From Microvirga flavescens (GTDB taxonomy: Bacteria > Pseudomonadota > Alphaproteobacteria > Rhizobiales > Beijerinckiaceae), in NCBI RefSeq assembly GCF_003290125.1, contig NZ_QMKH01000001.1, positions 248,001 through 312,000 on the forward strand: a stretch of 64,000 nucleotides of DNA, in the 5' to 3' direction. A program made the translations under genes and the position numbers. Position 1 is the stretch's first letter, and each line of letters begins with the position of its first letter. Shown piece by piece: positions 41,894-51,208 of this stretch. The notes below the pieces were generated by a model. That model saw only the letters and a list, made by a program, of their open reading frames with translations, was not told the DNA's origin and did no database searches.

Positions 41894-41998
41894 CCTCATC
41901 CTGAGGGGCAGGCTTCAGCCTGTCTCGAAGGAGGTTCCAGAGAACACTGGAGACGCCTCGCCCTTCGAGACGGCGCTGACACGCCTCCTCAGGGTGAA
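41894..41998. repeat. Rhizobiales-type repeat between zapE and the AprI/Inh lipoprotein gene
   Basis: CCTCATCCTGAGGGGCAGGC...CCTGTCTCGAAGG on the left and CCTTCGAGACGGCGCTGACACGCCTCCTCAGGGTGA on the right (read as shorter arms TCTCGAAGG/CCTTCGAGA and CCTCATCCTGAGG/CCTCAGGGTGA). A well-known intergenic family with CATCCTGAGG and TCTCGAAGGATG ends. It can form a long cruciform-like stem. Confidence 0.85.
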
Positions 41999-42017
41999 GC
42001 GGCGCGGCGAGCCTTCG

Positions 42018-42599
42018 TTATCGCGACAGCGACAGGGGAGCGCCGGACTTGGTGAGCGCCCCGCTCAGCGCGCTCGACGATCCGCGCAGGCGCGCGGCGA
42101 CCGCGCCGCCTGTCTGGTAGAGATAGATCTCGCCGTCGCGGTAATCCCAGGCGTTCACCTTCGAAAGGTCCTGGTTAGAGCAGCCCGAGGTCGAGGCGCG
42201 ATAGAGATCGAGGGAGGGCGAACTCGACAATTGCACCTTGCAGGTGCCTGCCGCCTCCCGCGCCGTCCACGCGCCGACGAGAGACGTGCGGCTCGCGGGC
42301 GCGGCCGGAGCCGACGCTTGCGGCGGCAGGGAGGCAATCTCCGAGGGCGCGCCGGGAGTCGCAGGAGCCGGCGTCATGATGGGCGCACCCGCGGCAGGCG
42401 AAAGCGGCTGGCTCTCGATCGGCGGCAGGGGTGCGGTTTCAACGGGGCCGGACGGAACGGCTTCGACAGGCGCGGGCGCTGCGGCAGCGCGGATCGGGCC
42501 GCCGCCGAACCGTGACGACGAACAAGCGCCGAGCGCCAAGGCCGCGCACAGTGTCACGCCCATCATCGAAATCGACCGTGTCATCGTCATCCCCGTCAT
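42018..42599 (-). CDS. AprI/Inh family metalloprotease-inhibitor lipoprotein
   Basis: 193 aa. Lipoprotein signal with lipobox LGAC (Cys about residue 25), a Pro/Ala-rich linker (about 35-100), then an Inh-type lipocalin-like domain with LVGAWTAREAAGTCKVQL, two cysteines (GTCKV and SGCSN) that form the disulfide in known Inh proteins, and VNAWDYRDGEIYLY. Known members inhibit serralysin metalloproteases in the periplasm. No serralysin is present in this window. Lipidation predicts anchoring in the outer or inner membrane. ATGs at 42590 and 42584 are alternative starts. Confidence 0.87.
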   Translation of the reverse strand: MTGMTMTRSISMMGVTLCAALALGACSSSRFGGGPIRAAAAPAPVEAVPSGPVETAPLPPIESQPLSPAAGAPIMTPAPATPGAPSEIASLPPQASAPAAPASRTSLVGAWTAREAAGTCKVQLSSSPSLDLYRASTSGCSNQDLSKVNAWDYRDGEIYLYQTGGAVAARLRGSSSALSGALTKSGAPLSLSR

Positions 42600-42725
42600 G
42601 CTTGACCGTAGAGAAAGGGGAAATGCGGAGCTTGTCTCTCCGTTCCCGACTTATCCCCTGAACCGGTATGAATGAATACCTGAATGGGACATGACCCCAC
42701 ACCGACCCGCCCGCACTGGCAACGA

Positions 42726-42752
42726 AAAAAGGCGCCCAGTGGGCGCCTTTTT
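42726..42752. terminator. Strong terminator after sdhB
   Basis: AAAAAGGCGCCCA (to 42738) pairs with TGGGCGCCTTTTT; eight-base-pair GC stem with A-run and T-run on opposite sides, so it can act in both directions. It lies 23 bp after the sdhB stop and ends the sdh directon. Confidence 0.92.
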
Positions 42753-42774
42753 GAAAGAGTGTGGCGCATGCGCC

Positions 42775-43554
42775 TCAGACGAGGCGCTCGACCATCATCT
42801 TCTTGATCTCGGCGATGGCCTTCGCCGGATTCAGGCCCTTCGGGCAGGTATTGGCGCAGTTCATGATGGTGTGGCAGCGATAGAGCTTGAACGGATCGTG
42901 CAAGGCATCGAGACGCTCGCCCGTCGATTCGTCGCGGCTGTCGATGAGCCAGCGATAGGCCTGGAGCAAGGCCGCCGGACCAAGGAACTTGTCGCCGTTC
43001 CACCAATAGCTCGGGCAGGAGGTGGAGCAGCAGGCGCACAGAATGCACTCGTAAAGGCCATCGAGCTTTTGCCGGTCTTCCGGCGTCTGCCGCCATTCCT
43101 TCTCGGGTTCCGGCGATTGCGTTTGAAGCCACGGCTCGACGGCGGCGTGCTGCGCGTAGAACTGCGTGAGATCCGGCACCAGATCCTTCACCACCGGCAT
43201 GTGCGGCAGCGGGTAGATCTTCACCGTGTCGGACTCGCACTCGTCGATGCCGAGCGTACAGGCCAGCGTGTTCTGCCCCATGATGTTCATGGCGCAGGAC
43301 CCGCAGATGCCTTCGCGGCAGGAGCGGCGGAAGGTCAGGGTCGAGTCGACGTTGTTCTTGATCCAGATGAGCGCATCCAGAACCATCGGCCCGCAATCGT
43401 CGCGGTCGACATAATAGGTGTCGATCTTCGGGTTCTGCCCGTCCTCCGGGTTCCAACGATAGATGCGGAACGCCGTGACATTCGAACCGGCCGGCTTCGG
43501 CCAGCTCTTGCCTTCGGTGTAGCGGGAGTTCTTGGGGAGGTTGAATTCGGCCAT
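42775..43554 (-). CDS. sdhB: Succinate dehydrogenase iron-sulfur subunit
   Basis: 259 aa. 2Fe-2S ligands in [14 protein letters not shown], then 4Fe-4S ligands in [16 protein letters not shown] and 3Fe-4S ligands in [15 protein letters not shown]. Transfers electrons from SdhA flavin to the membrane quinone site. Separated from sdhA by the methyltransferase gene at 43608. Confidence 0.98.
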   Translation of the reverse strand: MAEFNLPKNSRYTEGKSWPKPAGSNVTAFRIYRWNPEDGQNPKIDTYYVDRDDCGPMVLDALIWIKNNVDSTLTFRRSCREGICGSCAMNIMGQNTLACTLGIDECESDTVKIYPLPHMPVVKDLVPDLTQFYAQHAAVEPWLQTQSPEPEKEWRQTPEDRQKLDGLYECILCACCSTSCPSYWWNGDKFLGPAALLQAYRWLIDSRDESTGERLDALHDPFKLYRCHTIMNCANTCPKGLNPAKAIAEIKKMMVERLV

Positions 43555-43607
43555 TTCAGGCGTCCCATCTTTCAGGAGATTGAGAACAGATCATCGCGGA
43601 CCGCCAG

Positions 43608-44573
43608 TCACAGGGTTCGCCGTGCGAAGAAGGTATGCGATGCGAACGCGGTATCGTTCGGCATGTTGTCCTCCTGCACTTCGATCAGGTTGAAATTGTA
43701 TTTGCGCATCAGCTCATAGACCCGCCGTTGCGGCAGCAGGTGCATCTCCATGTCCCGATGCGTGTTCTTGCTGTAATCCGCGAAATTGAACGCGTAGCCC
43801 TCGCGGTATGTGGGGATCTGGAACAGGAGATAGCCGCCGGGATTGGCCTTTGCCATGACGCGTTCAAGCAAGGCGTCGATGATCGGCGGCGGGCTGTGCT
43901 GCAGGGCGATGGCCGAATAGAAAAGATCGAAGCCCGGCAACTTCTCGACATCGTCCACATGCGCAAGGCGCACGAAGCGAGCGTTGCCGAGGCCCTTCTT
44001 TTCGAAATAGCGCTGAGCAATGGCAAGGTGTGCCGCCGAAACATCGGCACCGATCACTTCCGGGAAGGCGGCCGCGAGCTGCGACGTGACGCGGCCGACG
44101 CCGCAGCCGAGTTCCAGCACCGTCTTGATCGCGCCGATATCCTCGCCGTTCCGCTCGAAATAGGTGCGGATCATCCGCAGCTCCAGGACGGCGGTGGCGT
44201 AGAACTCGTCCTCCGATTCCTGAATATGCTCTTGCTTGAACTTCTCGTCGGTGACGACGGACCAATGCGGCTCCGTCTCGCCGAATTGTCCCCACGTCGC
44301 GGCGACCTCTGCCAACATCTGATCGCGTTGCGCAGGTAAAATATCGAGGTCGAGTTTCATGCCCGGCCCATAAAGATGGCGCCCGACTCGCACGACGTTG
44401 GCGTGGAACTGCCCCAGCTCGAGTTTTGACCGGAATTCCTTTCCGGACATGAACTCTTGACGCAGGGTCTCGAGATTTTCCGCCTGCATCCAGCCTTTCA
44501 CGACGTCTTCGTTCTCGGGCTCGCGCCCGAGAAGAAGACGGTAGGCTGAGACAACTTCGTCACGACCGATCAT
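43608..44573 (-). CDS. SAM-dependent methyltransferase with N-terminal DUF4214-like segment
   Basis: 321 aa. Residues 1-50 (EVVSAYRLLLGREPENEDVV...) resemble DUF4214, a helical unit found in surface-glycan and RTX proteins. The class I methyltransferase core follows: motif I VLELGCGVGRVTSQLA, acidic loop GADVSAAHLAIAQ, HVDDVEKLPGFDLFYSAIALQH and PGGYLLFQIP. It lies between sdhA (37 bp) and sdhB (53 bp) on the same strand, with no terminator seen either side, so it is probably on the sdh transcript. DUF4214-methyltransferase proteins often sit in polysaccharide loci. Acceptor unknown. Confidence 0.86.
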   Translation of the reverse strand: MIGRDEVVSAYRLLLGREPENEDVVKGWMQAENLETLRQEFMSGKEFRSKLELGQFHANVVRVGRHLYGPGMKLDLDILPAQRDQMLAEVAATWGQFGETEPHWSVVTDEKFKQEHIQESEDEFYATAVLELRMIRTYFERNGEDIGAIKTVLELGCGVGRVTSQLAAAFPEVIGADVSAAHLAIAQRYFEKKGLGNARFVRLAHVDDVEKLPGFDLFYSAIALQHSPPPIIDALLERVMAKANPGGYLLFQIPTYREGYAFNFADYSKNTHRDMEMHLLPQRRVYELMRKYNFNLIEVQEDNMPNDTAFASHTFFARRTL

Positions 44574-44610
44574 GGGACCTCAGAAGAGCTGATCGTTGAC
44601 CATCACAGGC

Positions 44611-46419
44611 TTAGTACACGCGAGCCTTCGGCTCGATGTACTGGATCTCGTTCGACATCGTGTAGGTGTGCACCGGGCGGTAATCGAGCGCCACCTTGTG
44701 GGTGGTGTCGTCGATGGAGGCCAGCGTGTGCTTCATCCAGGTCTTGTCGTCGCGCTCGGGGAAGTCCTCGCGGGCGTGTGCGCCGCGCGATTCCTGACGG
44801 TTGAGCGCGCCTTCCATCGTCACGACGGCCTGGCCGATGAGGTTGTCGAATTCCAGCGTCTCGATGAGATCCGAATTCCAGATCAGCGAGCGGTCCGTGA
44901 CCTTGATGTCGGAGGCCGCGTTCCAGACCTTGTGGATGAGCTCCTTGCCCTCGGCCAGCACTTCGCCGGTGCGGAACACCGCGCAGTTGTTCTGCATGGT
45001 CTTCTGCATCTGGAGGCGCAGGTCCGCCGTCGGCGTCGAGCCGTTGGCATAACGGAACTTGTCGAGGCGCGAGAGCGCAAGCTCGTCCGCGCCCTTCGGC
45101 AGGTCGGAGTGCTTCGCGTTCGGCGTGAGGATCTCGGCGCAGCGCTGGCCTGCCGCGCGGCCGAACACCACGAGATCGATGAGCGAGTTGGAGCCGAGAC
45201 GGTTCGCACCGTGCACGGACACGCAAGCCGCTTCGCCGAGCGCCATCAGGCCCGGCACCACCGTGTCCGGGTTGCCGTCCTTCAGGGTGAGCACTTCGCC
45301 GTGATAGTTCGTGGGGATGCCGCCCATGTTGTAGTGCACGGTCGGCAGAACCGGGATCGGCTCCTTCGTCACGTCGACGCCCGCGAAAATCTTCGCGCTT
45401 TCCGAGATGCCGGGCAGGCGCTCGTGCAGGATCTTGGGATCGAGGTGATCGAGGTGGAGGAAGATGTGATCCTTGTTCTTGCCGACGCCGCGGCCGGCGC
45501 GGATCTCCATCGTCATCGAGCGGGAGACGACGTCACGCGAGGCAAGATCCTTCGCGGACGGCGCGTAGCGCTCCATGAAGCGCTCGCCTTCCGAGTTCGT
45601 GAGGTAGCCGCCCTCGCCGCGTGCGCCTTCGGTGATGAGGCAGCCCGCGCCGTAGATGCCGGTGGGGTGGAACTGCACGAACTCCATGTCCTGCAGCGGC
45701 AGCCCTGCGCGCAGCACCATCGCGTTGCCGTCGCCCGTGCAGGTATGCGCCGAGGTCGCGGAGAAATACGCGCGGCCATAACCGCCCGTCGCGAGAATGG
45801 TCATGTGCGCGCGGAAGCGGTGAAGCTCACCCGTCGCCATGTCGAGCGCGATGATGCCGAGGCAGCGGCCGTCCTCGCTCATCATCAGGTCGAGCGCGAA
45901 ATACTCGATGAAAAAGTTCGTCTGGTTGCGGACGGCCTGGCCGTAGAGCGTGTGCAGGATCGCGTGGCCCGTGCGGTCGGCGGCGGCGCAGGTACGCTGC
46001 GCGGTGCCCTTGCCGAACTCGGTCGTCATGCCGCCGAAGGGGCGCTGGTAGATCTTGCCCTCTTCGGTGCGCGAGAACGGCACGCCCCAGTGCTCCAGCT
46101 CGTAGACGGCGGCGGGCGCGTTGCGCACAAGATACTCGATGGCGTCCTGATCGCCGAGCCAGTCCGACCCCTTCACGGTGTCGTACATGTGCCAGCGCCA
46201 GTCATCCGGCCCCATGTTGCCGAGGGAGGCGGAGATGCCGCCCTGCGCCGCGACCGTGTGCGAGCGGGTCGGGAAAACCTTGGTCACGCAGGCGGTGCGA
46301 AGACCGGCCTGGCTGCAGCCGACCGTGGCGCGCAATCCTGCGCCGCCCGCGCCGACGACCACCACGTCGAAGGTGTGATCGATGACCTTGTAGGCTTTGC
46401 CGTTGGTTCCTTGGGCCAT
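44611..46419 (-). CDS. sdhA: Succinate dehydrogenase flavoprotein subunit
   Basis: 602 aa from ATG at 46419 (AAGGGAA eight bases upstream). FAD dinucleotide motif [16 protein letters not shown]-linked His in SHTVAAQGG, and active-site blocks HPTGIYGAG and [20 protein letters not shown]. Catalyses succinate to fumarate at the inner face of the membrane. Upstream sdhD ends at 46524, 104 bp away. Confidence 0.98.
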   Translation of the reverse strand: MAQGTNGKAYKVIDHTFDVVVVGAGGAGLRATVGCSQAGLRTACVTKVFPTRSHTVAAQGGISASLGNMGPDDWRWHMYDTVKGSDWLGDQDAIEYLVRNAPAAVYELEHWGVPFSRTEEGKIYQRPFGGMTTEFGKGTAQRTCAAADRTGHAILHTLYGQAVRNQTNFFIEYFALDLMMSEDGRCLGIIALDMATGELHRFRAHMTILATGGYGRAYFSATSAHTCTGDGNAMVLRAGLPLQDMEFVQFHPTGIYGAGCLITEGARGEGGYLTNSEGERFMERYAPSAKDLASRDVVSRSMTMEIRAGRGVGKNKDHIFLHLDHLDPKILHERLPGISESAKIFAGVDVTKEPIPVLPTVHYNMGGIPTNYHGEVLTLKDGNPDTVVPGLMALGEAACVSVHGANRLGSNSLIDLVVFGRAAGQRCAEILTPNAKHSDLPKGADELALSRLDKFRYANGSTPTADLRLQMQKTMQNNCAVFRTGEVLAEGKELIHKVWNAASDIKVTDRSLIWNSDLIETLEFDNLIGQAVVTMEGALNRQESRGAHAREDFPERDDKTWMKHTLASIDDTTHKVALDYRPVHTYTMSNEIQYIEPKARVY

Positions 46420-46523
46420 GATGAAAGTTCCCTTGCGCATGACCGCCCGAGCAACACGGGGCCGGCCATGCAAGACTTCAGAAAAGAAAACCGCTGGTCC
46501 CGCTCTTGGAGCGGGGCCGGAGC

Positions 46524-46928
46524 TTAGAGCAGGATCCGCCCGAGGCTGACCTTGAGAATGGCGAAGACACAGGCGGCTCCGATAACCGCCGTGTAAAAGT
46601 TGTTCGCCACCACCGCGACGATCCGCCAGCCGTTGTCCTGGACATAATCCTCGATGATGACCTGCATGCCGAGGCGCATGTGGTTGACGACCGAGATCAC
46701 CGCGAGAAGCAGGATGATCGCGATGAGCGGATGCGAGACGATGGCGAGCGCCCGCGCGTAGTTCGAGCCCGCGAGCGCGGCGACGATGATGACGAAGGCG
46801 ATGAGGAGCGGCACGTTCGCCACCGCCGTCAAGCGCTGCACCCACCAATGCTCCACCCCGTGACCGGCGGCGCCGAGGCCCTTCACGCGGGAGAGCGGCG
46901 TGCGCATGGAAACGTTCTTGTCGGCCAT
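46524..46928 (-). CDS. sdhD: Succinate dehydrogenase membrane anchor subunit SdhD
   Basis: 134 aa from ATG at 46928 (GGAGAG upstream). Three membrane helices; [17 protein letters not shown] near the N-terminus and [18 protein letters not shown] with the haem-ligating His region. Anchors SdhAB with SdhC. Confidence 0.94.
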   Translation of the reverse strand: MADKNVSMRTPLSRVKGLGAAGHGVEHWWVQRLTAVANVPLLIAFVIIVAALAGSNYARALAIVSHPLIAIILLLAVISVVNHMRLGMQVIIEDYVQDNGWRIVAVVANNFYTAVIGAACVFAILKVSLGRILL

Positions 46929-46938
46929 GACTCTCTCC

Positions 46939-47334
46939 TTAGAAGAACGTGAAGGCGACGACCCAGATCGCAAGCGTCAGCGCGACCGAGGCGATGAGGG
47001 TGAAGCGGGCCATGCCGATGCGCTGCTCGCGCTCCATGCCGTAGCCGAGATCCCAGATGAAATGGCGGATGCCGCCAAGCATGTGGTGCATGAGCACCCA
47101 GGTGTAGCCGAACAGGATCAGCAGCCCGAGGGGCGAACCGAAGAACCACTGCACGGCGTTGAAGACGCGCGGCCCGGCGGCCAGCGCCACCAGCCAGATC
47201 GCGAACAGCGCGATGCCGAAATAAAGGGCCGTTCCCGTGGCGCGGTGGAACACCGACATCGCCATCGTCCAGGTCCAGCGGTAGATCTGCAGATGCGGGG
47301 AAAGGGGCCGCGGGGTCGATTTCGCCTCGGACAT
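46939..47334 (-). CDS. sdhC: Succinate dehydrogenase cytochrome b556 subunit SdhC
   Basis: 131 aa. PLSPHLQIYRWTWTMAMSVFHRATG is the family start, and HMLGGIRHFIWDLGYG carries the haem/quinone-side His. Three membrane helices. First gene of the sdh directon, 10 bp before sdhD, with a 7-bp hairpin in its leader (47352-47370). Confidence 0.95.
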   Translation of the reverse strand: MSEAKSTPRPLSPHLQIYRWTWTMAMSVFHRATGTALYFGIALFAIWLVALAAGPRVFNAVQWFFGSPLGLLILFGYTWVLMHHMLGGIRHFIWDLGYGMEREQRIGMARFTLIASVALTLAIWVVAFTFF

Positions 47335-47351
47335 GGCGTTCGCTCCAGGTC

Positions 47352-47370
47352 GGCGACAGGAATTGTCGCC
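47352..47370 (-). promoter_or_regulatory. Hairpin in the sdhC leader
   Basis: GGCGACA (47352-47358), GGAAT, TGTCGCC (47364-47370). Perfect seven-pair stem 18 bp before the sdhC start, close enough to affect ribosome access. Confidence 0.4.
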
Positions 47371-47448
47371 CGTAATTTAGAATGGTTCCTATCCAATGCG
47401 CGGTAACACTGCAATCCGGCTTCCGCAAGAGACGGTTACAAACTTAAG

Positions 47449-47467
47449 ACTTCGTAACCCGCGAAGT
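47449..47467. promoter_or_regulatory. Inverted repeat between sdhC and the LysR gene
   Basis: ACTTCG (47449-47454) and CGAAGT (47462-47467) flank TAACCCG. LysR-type proteins usually bind dyads in the divergent region, so this is a candidate site for the regulator at 47540. Confidence 0.35.
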
Positions 47468-47539
47468 GTGCACCCTCTTCACCAAAAGAACAATTTGTCA
47501 TATTTCTCGCCAGCCTTCGCGAATGACGAAGGGAGACTT

Positions 47540-48427
47540 ATGCTTTTCGATCTGACAGACCTGAGCCTGTTCCGCCATGTCGTGGAGGCGGGCAGCATCA
47601 CCCACGGGGCGGCGAGGGCCAATCTCGCGCTGGCCGCCGCGAGCACGCGCATCCGCAACATGGAGAAGTCGCTCGGCTCGGCGCTTCTCACCCGCACCCG
47701 CCAGGGCATCACCCCGACGCCCGCCGGGCGCACCCTTCTCCAGCACGCCCGCGCCATGCTGACCCAGGCCGAGCGCCTGCGGGAGGATTTGAGCTCCTAT
47801 TCCGGCGGACTGGCGGGCCAGATCCGCATTCTCTCCAACACCAATGCGCTCACCGAGTTCCTGCCCGAGGCGCTGGGCTCTTTTCTCGCTCGGCACCCGC
47901 AGGTGAGCATCGATCTGGAGGAGCGCCTGAGTGACGAGATCGTCGGCCTGATCGCCGAAGGCGTCGGCGATATCGGCATCGTGGCGGGCACCGTCGATAC
48001 GGGCAGCCTCGAGACCTACCCGTTCCGCAGCGACCGGTTCGTCCTCGTCGTGCCGCGCGGCCACGCCCTCGCGCAGAACGACAGCATCGCCTTCGCCGAG
48101 GTGATGGCCCACGATTTCGTCGGCCTCGACCGCGCCAGCGCCCTGCAACGCTTCCTCACCGACAAGGCCGCCCGCATCGGCAAACCTTTGCGCCTGCGCG
48201 TGCAACTGCGGAGCTTCGATGCGGTGTGCCGCATGGTGGAAGCCGGCGTCGGCCTCGGCATCGTGCCGGAAACCACGGCCCGCCGCGCCGCCCGCACCAT
48301 GTCCATCGTGACCATCGCCCTGCAGGACCCCTGGGCCGCGCGGGACCTGACATTATGCGTGCGCTCCCGCGAGGCGCTGACCGCGACGGCGGGAGAACTG
48401 GTCGAGCATTTGCGAGGGAAGGCTTGA
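47540..48427 (+). CDS. LysR family transcriptional regulator
   Basis: 295 aa from ATG at 47540 with GGGAG five bases upstream. N-terminal winged helix (LSLFRHVVEAGSITHGAARANLALAAASTRIRNMEKSLGSALLTR in pieces) and C-terminal periplasmic-binding-like domain (FLPEALGSFLARHPQVSIDLEERLSDEIV). It is divergent from sdhC, so the sdh operon or another nearby gene could be the target. The AAASTRIRNMEKSLGS recognition helix region is intact. Confidence 0.93.
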   Translation: MLFDLTDLSLFRHVVEAGSITHGAARANLALAAASTRIRNMEKSLGSALLTRTRQGITPTPAGRTLLQHARAMLTQAERLREDLSSYSGGLAGQIRILSNTNALTEFLPEALGSFLARHPQVSIDLEERLSDEIVGLIAEGVGDIGIVAGTVDTGSLETYPFRSDRFVLVVPRGHALAQNDSIAFAEVMAHDFVGLDRASALQRFLTDKAARIGKPLRLRVQLRSFDAVCRMVEAGVGLGIVPETTARRAARTMSIVTIALQDPWAARDLTLCVRSREALTATAGELVEHLRGKA

Positions 48428-48496
48428 ACCCAGACTGCCGAAAGAATGGACATCCATTCCGTGCTGCTATTACATTCATCGATAAAGGTGGGATGG

Positions 48497-48943
48497 ATGA
48501 ATAGCGCTCAGAATGTAAAACTAATCAGAGTTTCTTTTTTTCTGATCGCAACTCTCATTGTTTTGCCTGTCCTAGCGGTACCGTCCTTGGTCGTTTTGCT
48601 ACAGCTCAATGAGCTTCTGGAAGAGACCGGGATTTGTTTGACAGGGAAGAAAATAGAATCGCACGATGAGGCTCTCGTTTTCGCGAAAACGGTTCTCAAC
48701 TGGGAGAATTATTTCGAGGAAGCTGGCTTTCAACGCCCTCAAGACTACGTGTCGGCTATTGAAGCCAAACCAAACTGCTGTTCTGTTTCATATGGCCAGC
48801 GTTTATTTGAAGACGCCGGTCAGGGCTGGCATGTCTCGTTTAATGCCACACATCTGAAGAATAGATTTCTTCATGAAATAGAGTTCAGTCGCTGCGGAGG
48901 GGTTACTTACGACGGCGGCATGTCGCTAACCGGCGTGAACTGA
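48497..48943 (+). CDS. Hypothetical membrane-anchored protein
   Basis: 148 aa from ATG at 48497; the frame is open upstream to 48446. One N-terminal hydrophobic segment (VSFFLIATLIVLPVLAVPSLVVLL) followed by a short soluble domain with cysteines in ETGICLTG, KPNCCSVS and SRCGG. Codon use is clearly more AT-rich than the flanking genes. No family recognised. A mixed tail with aromatic residues (QGWHVSFNATH) suggests a secreted-side domain held by a signal anchor. Likely acquired from elsewhere. Confidence 0.6.
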   Translation: MNSAQNVKLIRVSFFLIATLIVLPVLAVPSLVVLLQLNELLEETGICLTGKKIESHDEALVFAKTVLNWENYFEEAGFQRPQDYVSAIEAKPNCCSVSYGQRLFEDAGQGWHVSFNATHLKNRFLHEIEFSRCGGVTYDGGMSLTGVN

Positions 48944-48998
48944 GATCGACACCTCCGGGCGATCCCGCCGCCGCAAAATCAGGCTGCCGCGTGATGGT

Positions 48999-49022
48999 GG
49001 AGGCGGCCAGCCACCCGCCTCC
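48999..49022. terminator. Hairpin between convergent genes
   Basis: GGAGGCGG (48999-49006) and CCGCCTCC (49015-49022) with TCATATTT after it. Eight-pair stem, weak T-run, between the orphan and the alpha/beta hydrolase gene. Confidence 0.5.
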
Positions 49023-49051
49023 TCATATTTCCACAAACGCAAGGTCCTCAC

Positions 49052-49873
49052 TCATCCCTTGATGAAGGCGAGGAGGTCCGCGTTCACATCGTCCTTCTGC
49101 GTCGTGCACATGCCGTGCGAGCCGCCCTTGTAGATCTTGAGCTGCGCGCCCTTCACGAGCTTGGAGGACAACATGGCGGAGGCCACGATGGGCACGATCT
49201 GGTCGTCATCGCCGTGCAAGATCAGGGTCGGCACGTCAATCTTCTTGAGGTCTTCCGTCAAATCCGTTTCGGAAAATGCCTTGATGCAGAAGTAGGAAGC
49301 AGGAAAGCCCGCCATCATGCCCTGCAGCCAGAAGGAATTGCGCACGCCTTCCGATACCTTCGCGCCGGGCCGGTTGTAGCCGTAGAACGGCATCGTCAGA
49401 TCCTTGAAGAACTGCGAGCGGTCGGCGAGCACACCGGCGCGGATCTGGTCGAAAGCCTCCATCGGCGTTCCTTCCGGATTGGCCGGCGTCTTGAGCATGA
49501 GCGGCGGCACCGCGCCGATGAGCATGGCCTTGGCGACGCGGCTCGTGCCGTGGCGGCCGATGTAACGCGCAACCTCGCCGCCGCCGGTGGAATGCCCGAC
49601 ATGAATCGCGTCCTTCAGGTCGAGCTGCCGCACGAGCTCGGCGAGATCGTCGGCATAAGTATCCATGTCGTTGCCCTGCCACGGCTGGCTGGAACGTCCA
49701 TGCCCACGCCGGTCATGCGCGATGCAGCGATAGCCGTGCGAGGCCAGAAAGAACATCTGGTCCTCGAACGCGTCCGCGCTCAAGGGCCAACCGTGGCTGA
49801 ACACCACCGGCTGTCCCTGCCCCCAATCGTTGTAATAGATTTTCGTGCCGTCCCTGGTCGTGATCCTGCTCAT
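49052..49873 (-). CDS. Alpha/beta hydrolase (cofactor-free haloperoxidase-like)
   Basis: 273 aa from ATG at 49873 (GGAGAG six bases upstream). Starts like non-haem chloroperoxidases ([25 protein letters not shown]). Nucleophile Ser in [12 protein letters not shown], acid in [10 protein letters not shown] and His in [20 protein letters not shown] is typical. Such enzymes are mostly esterases/perhydrolases; the chloroperoxidase name reflects in vitro activity. Single gene. Confidence 0.93.
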   Translation of the reverse strand: MSRITTRDGTKIYYNDWGQGQPVVFSHGWPLSADAFEDQMFFLASHGYRCIAHDRRGHGRSSQPWQGNDMDTYADDLAELVRQLDLKDAIHVGHSTGGGEVARYIGRHGTSRVAKAMLIGAVPPLMLKTPANPEGTPMEAFDQIRAGVLADRSQFFKDLTMPFYGYNRPGAKVSEGVRNSFWLQGMMAGFPASYFCIKAFSETDLTEDLKKIDVPTLILHGDDDQIVPIVASAMLSSKLVKGAQLKIYKGGSHGMCTTQKDDVNADLLAFIKG

Positions 49874-50239
49874 GAAAAGCTCTCCGTGCTCCAAGCGAAA
49901 GCCGCCACGATCCCGTGGCAGCAGCAGCGCAGTCGACGATGAAAGAATGGGCTGCGCGAGCAGCCCTACCCGCTCATATGGATCAGCAAACTTCGCCGGG
50001 GAGAGCGCAACGGCAGATTGCTCAATCTTCCTGCACATCCGCTGAGCCACGCGGTTCCCGCTTCTTTCGCTCCTGCCCTAAACTTCACCGCATGGCGCAT
50101 CTGGGCGACTGTGCAAGTCGAGCGTGAATTTGTTCGGATGTAAAATCCTTTTTGCGACACCAACCGCTCCAAAAAATTCCTAGCCTTATGGTTTATTTAG
50201 TGCAAACCTCATAAATCAGTGATTGCAGAGGGTTCTTGC
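49874..50239. other. 366-bp intergenic region
   Basis: Between divergent hydrolase and 5'-nucleotidase genes. Its right half (50100-50239) is AT-rich and must hold the promoter of the nucleotidase gene. No RNA gene, repeat or clear sigma70 boxes recognised. Confidence 0.5.
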
Positions 50240-51190
50240 GTGACAAAACCTGTCGATCTCAAGGAGAGACTTCGAGCGGCCCCCCTCAGGATCGGAATAT
50301 CGACGCGGGCATTGTTTAAATTAGAGGAAGAGCACCAAGTTTTTGAAACGAAGGGGGTTAATGCATACGCCTCCTTACAATTGGATCGAGAAAACCTCGC
50401 CATCCAAAAAGGAACTGGCTTTGAGGTTGTAGAGCGCCTATTGCGCCTGAATGAACCGGCTGAAAAACCCTATGTCGAAGTGATTTTGCTTTCGCGAAAT
50501 TCTCCAGATCTTTCATTACGCGCATTCAATTCGATCGTGCAGTATGGGCTCAATATTAAGACCGGAAGTTTTACAAGTGGACGCCCTTTAGGTCCTTTCG
50601 TCTCCGCGTGGGATATTGATCTCTTCCTATCGAATGAAGCTAGTGACGTTCAGACAGCCGTAATAGCAGGGGCAGCGGCAGCAAAACTCGGAGCAATTCC
50701 GAATGATCAAATAGAAGTAGCAGAAGACGAAGTCAGAATAGCATTCGATGGAGACGCTGTTGTCTTTAGCCCAGAATCCGACGAAATCTATAAGGATCAA
50801 GGTCTACAGGCCTTTCTCGCTCACGAGCAGGAGAACGCGACGAACCCCATGAAGGGTGGGCCATTTGGCAATTTTCTGAAGAAACTCTCAATTCTGCGCC
50901 AGATTTATCTGAACAATGATGGGTTTAGTAAAGTTCGTATTGCGATAGTGACCGCAAGAAATGCGCCTGCACATGCGCGTGTCGTACACACTCTACGAGC
51001 ATGGGGAACACCTGCAGATGAGGCGCATTTCGTAGGAACTCGCGATAAGGCCCCCATACTGAAAGCTCTTAAGGCGCATGTCTTTTTTGACGATCAAGAA
51101 AAGCACTTCCTAGGAGCCTCAGCAGTTGTTCCTTCTGGTCACGTTCCTGGACCGCATGATGCAGCCAATCCGGTGATACCTTCGTCGTAA
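50240..51190 (+). CDS. 5'-nucleotidase family protein (cN-I type)
   Basis: 316 aa. Resembles the cytosolic 5'-nucleotidase I family (PF06189): LRIGISTRALFKLEEEH near the N-terminus, EVILLSRNSPDLSLRAFNSI, NIKTGSFTSGRP and FDIDLFLS-like (AWDIDLFLSNE), and HAFFDDQ-like block VFFDDQEKHF near the end. Expected to dephosphorylate nucleoside 5'-monophosphates in the cytoplasm. GTG at 50240 with AGAGGG seven bases upstream is preferred to GTG 50219. Codon use is more AT-rich than the flanking core genes, pointing to acquisition. Family members are scattered in bacteria. Confidence 0.85.
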   Translation: MTKPVDLKERLRAAPLRIGISTRALFKLEEEHQVFETKGVNAYASLQLDRENLAIQKGTGFEVVERLLRLNEPAEKPYVEVILLSRNSPDLSLRAFNSIVQYGLNIKTGSFTSGRPLGPFVSAWDIDLFLSNEASDVQTAVIAGAAAAKLGAIPNDQIEVAEDEVRIAFDGDAVVFSPESDEIYKDQGLQAFLAHEQENATNPMKGGPFGNFLKKLSILRQIYLNNDGFSKVRIAIVTARNAPAHARVVHTLRAWGTPADEAHFVGTRDKAPILKALKAHVFFDDQEKHFLGASAVVPSGHVPGPHDAANPVIPSS

Positions 51191-51208
51191 AGAGACACCT
51201 TTCAACCC

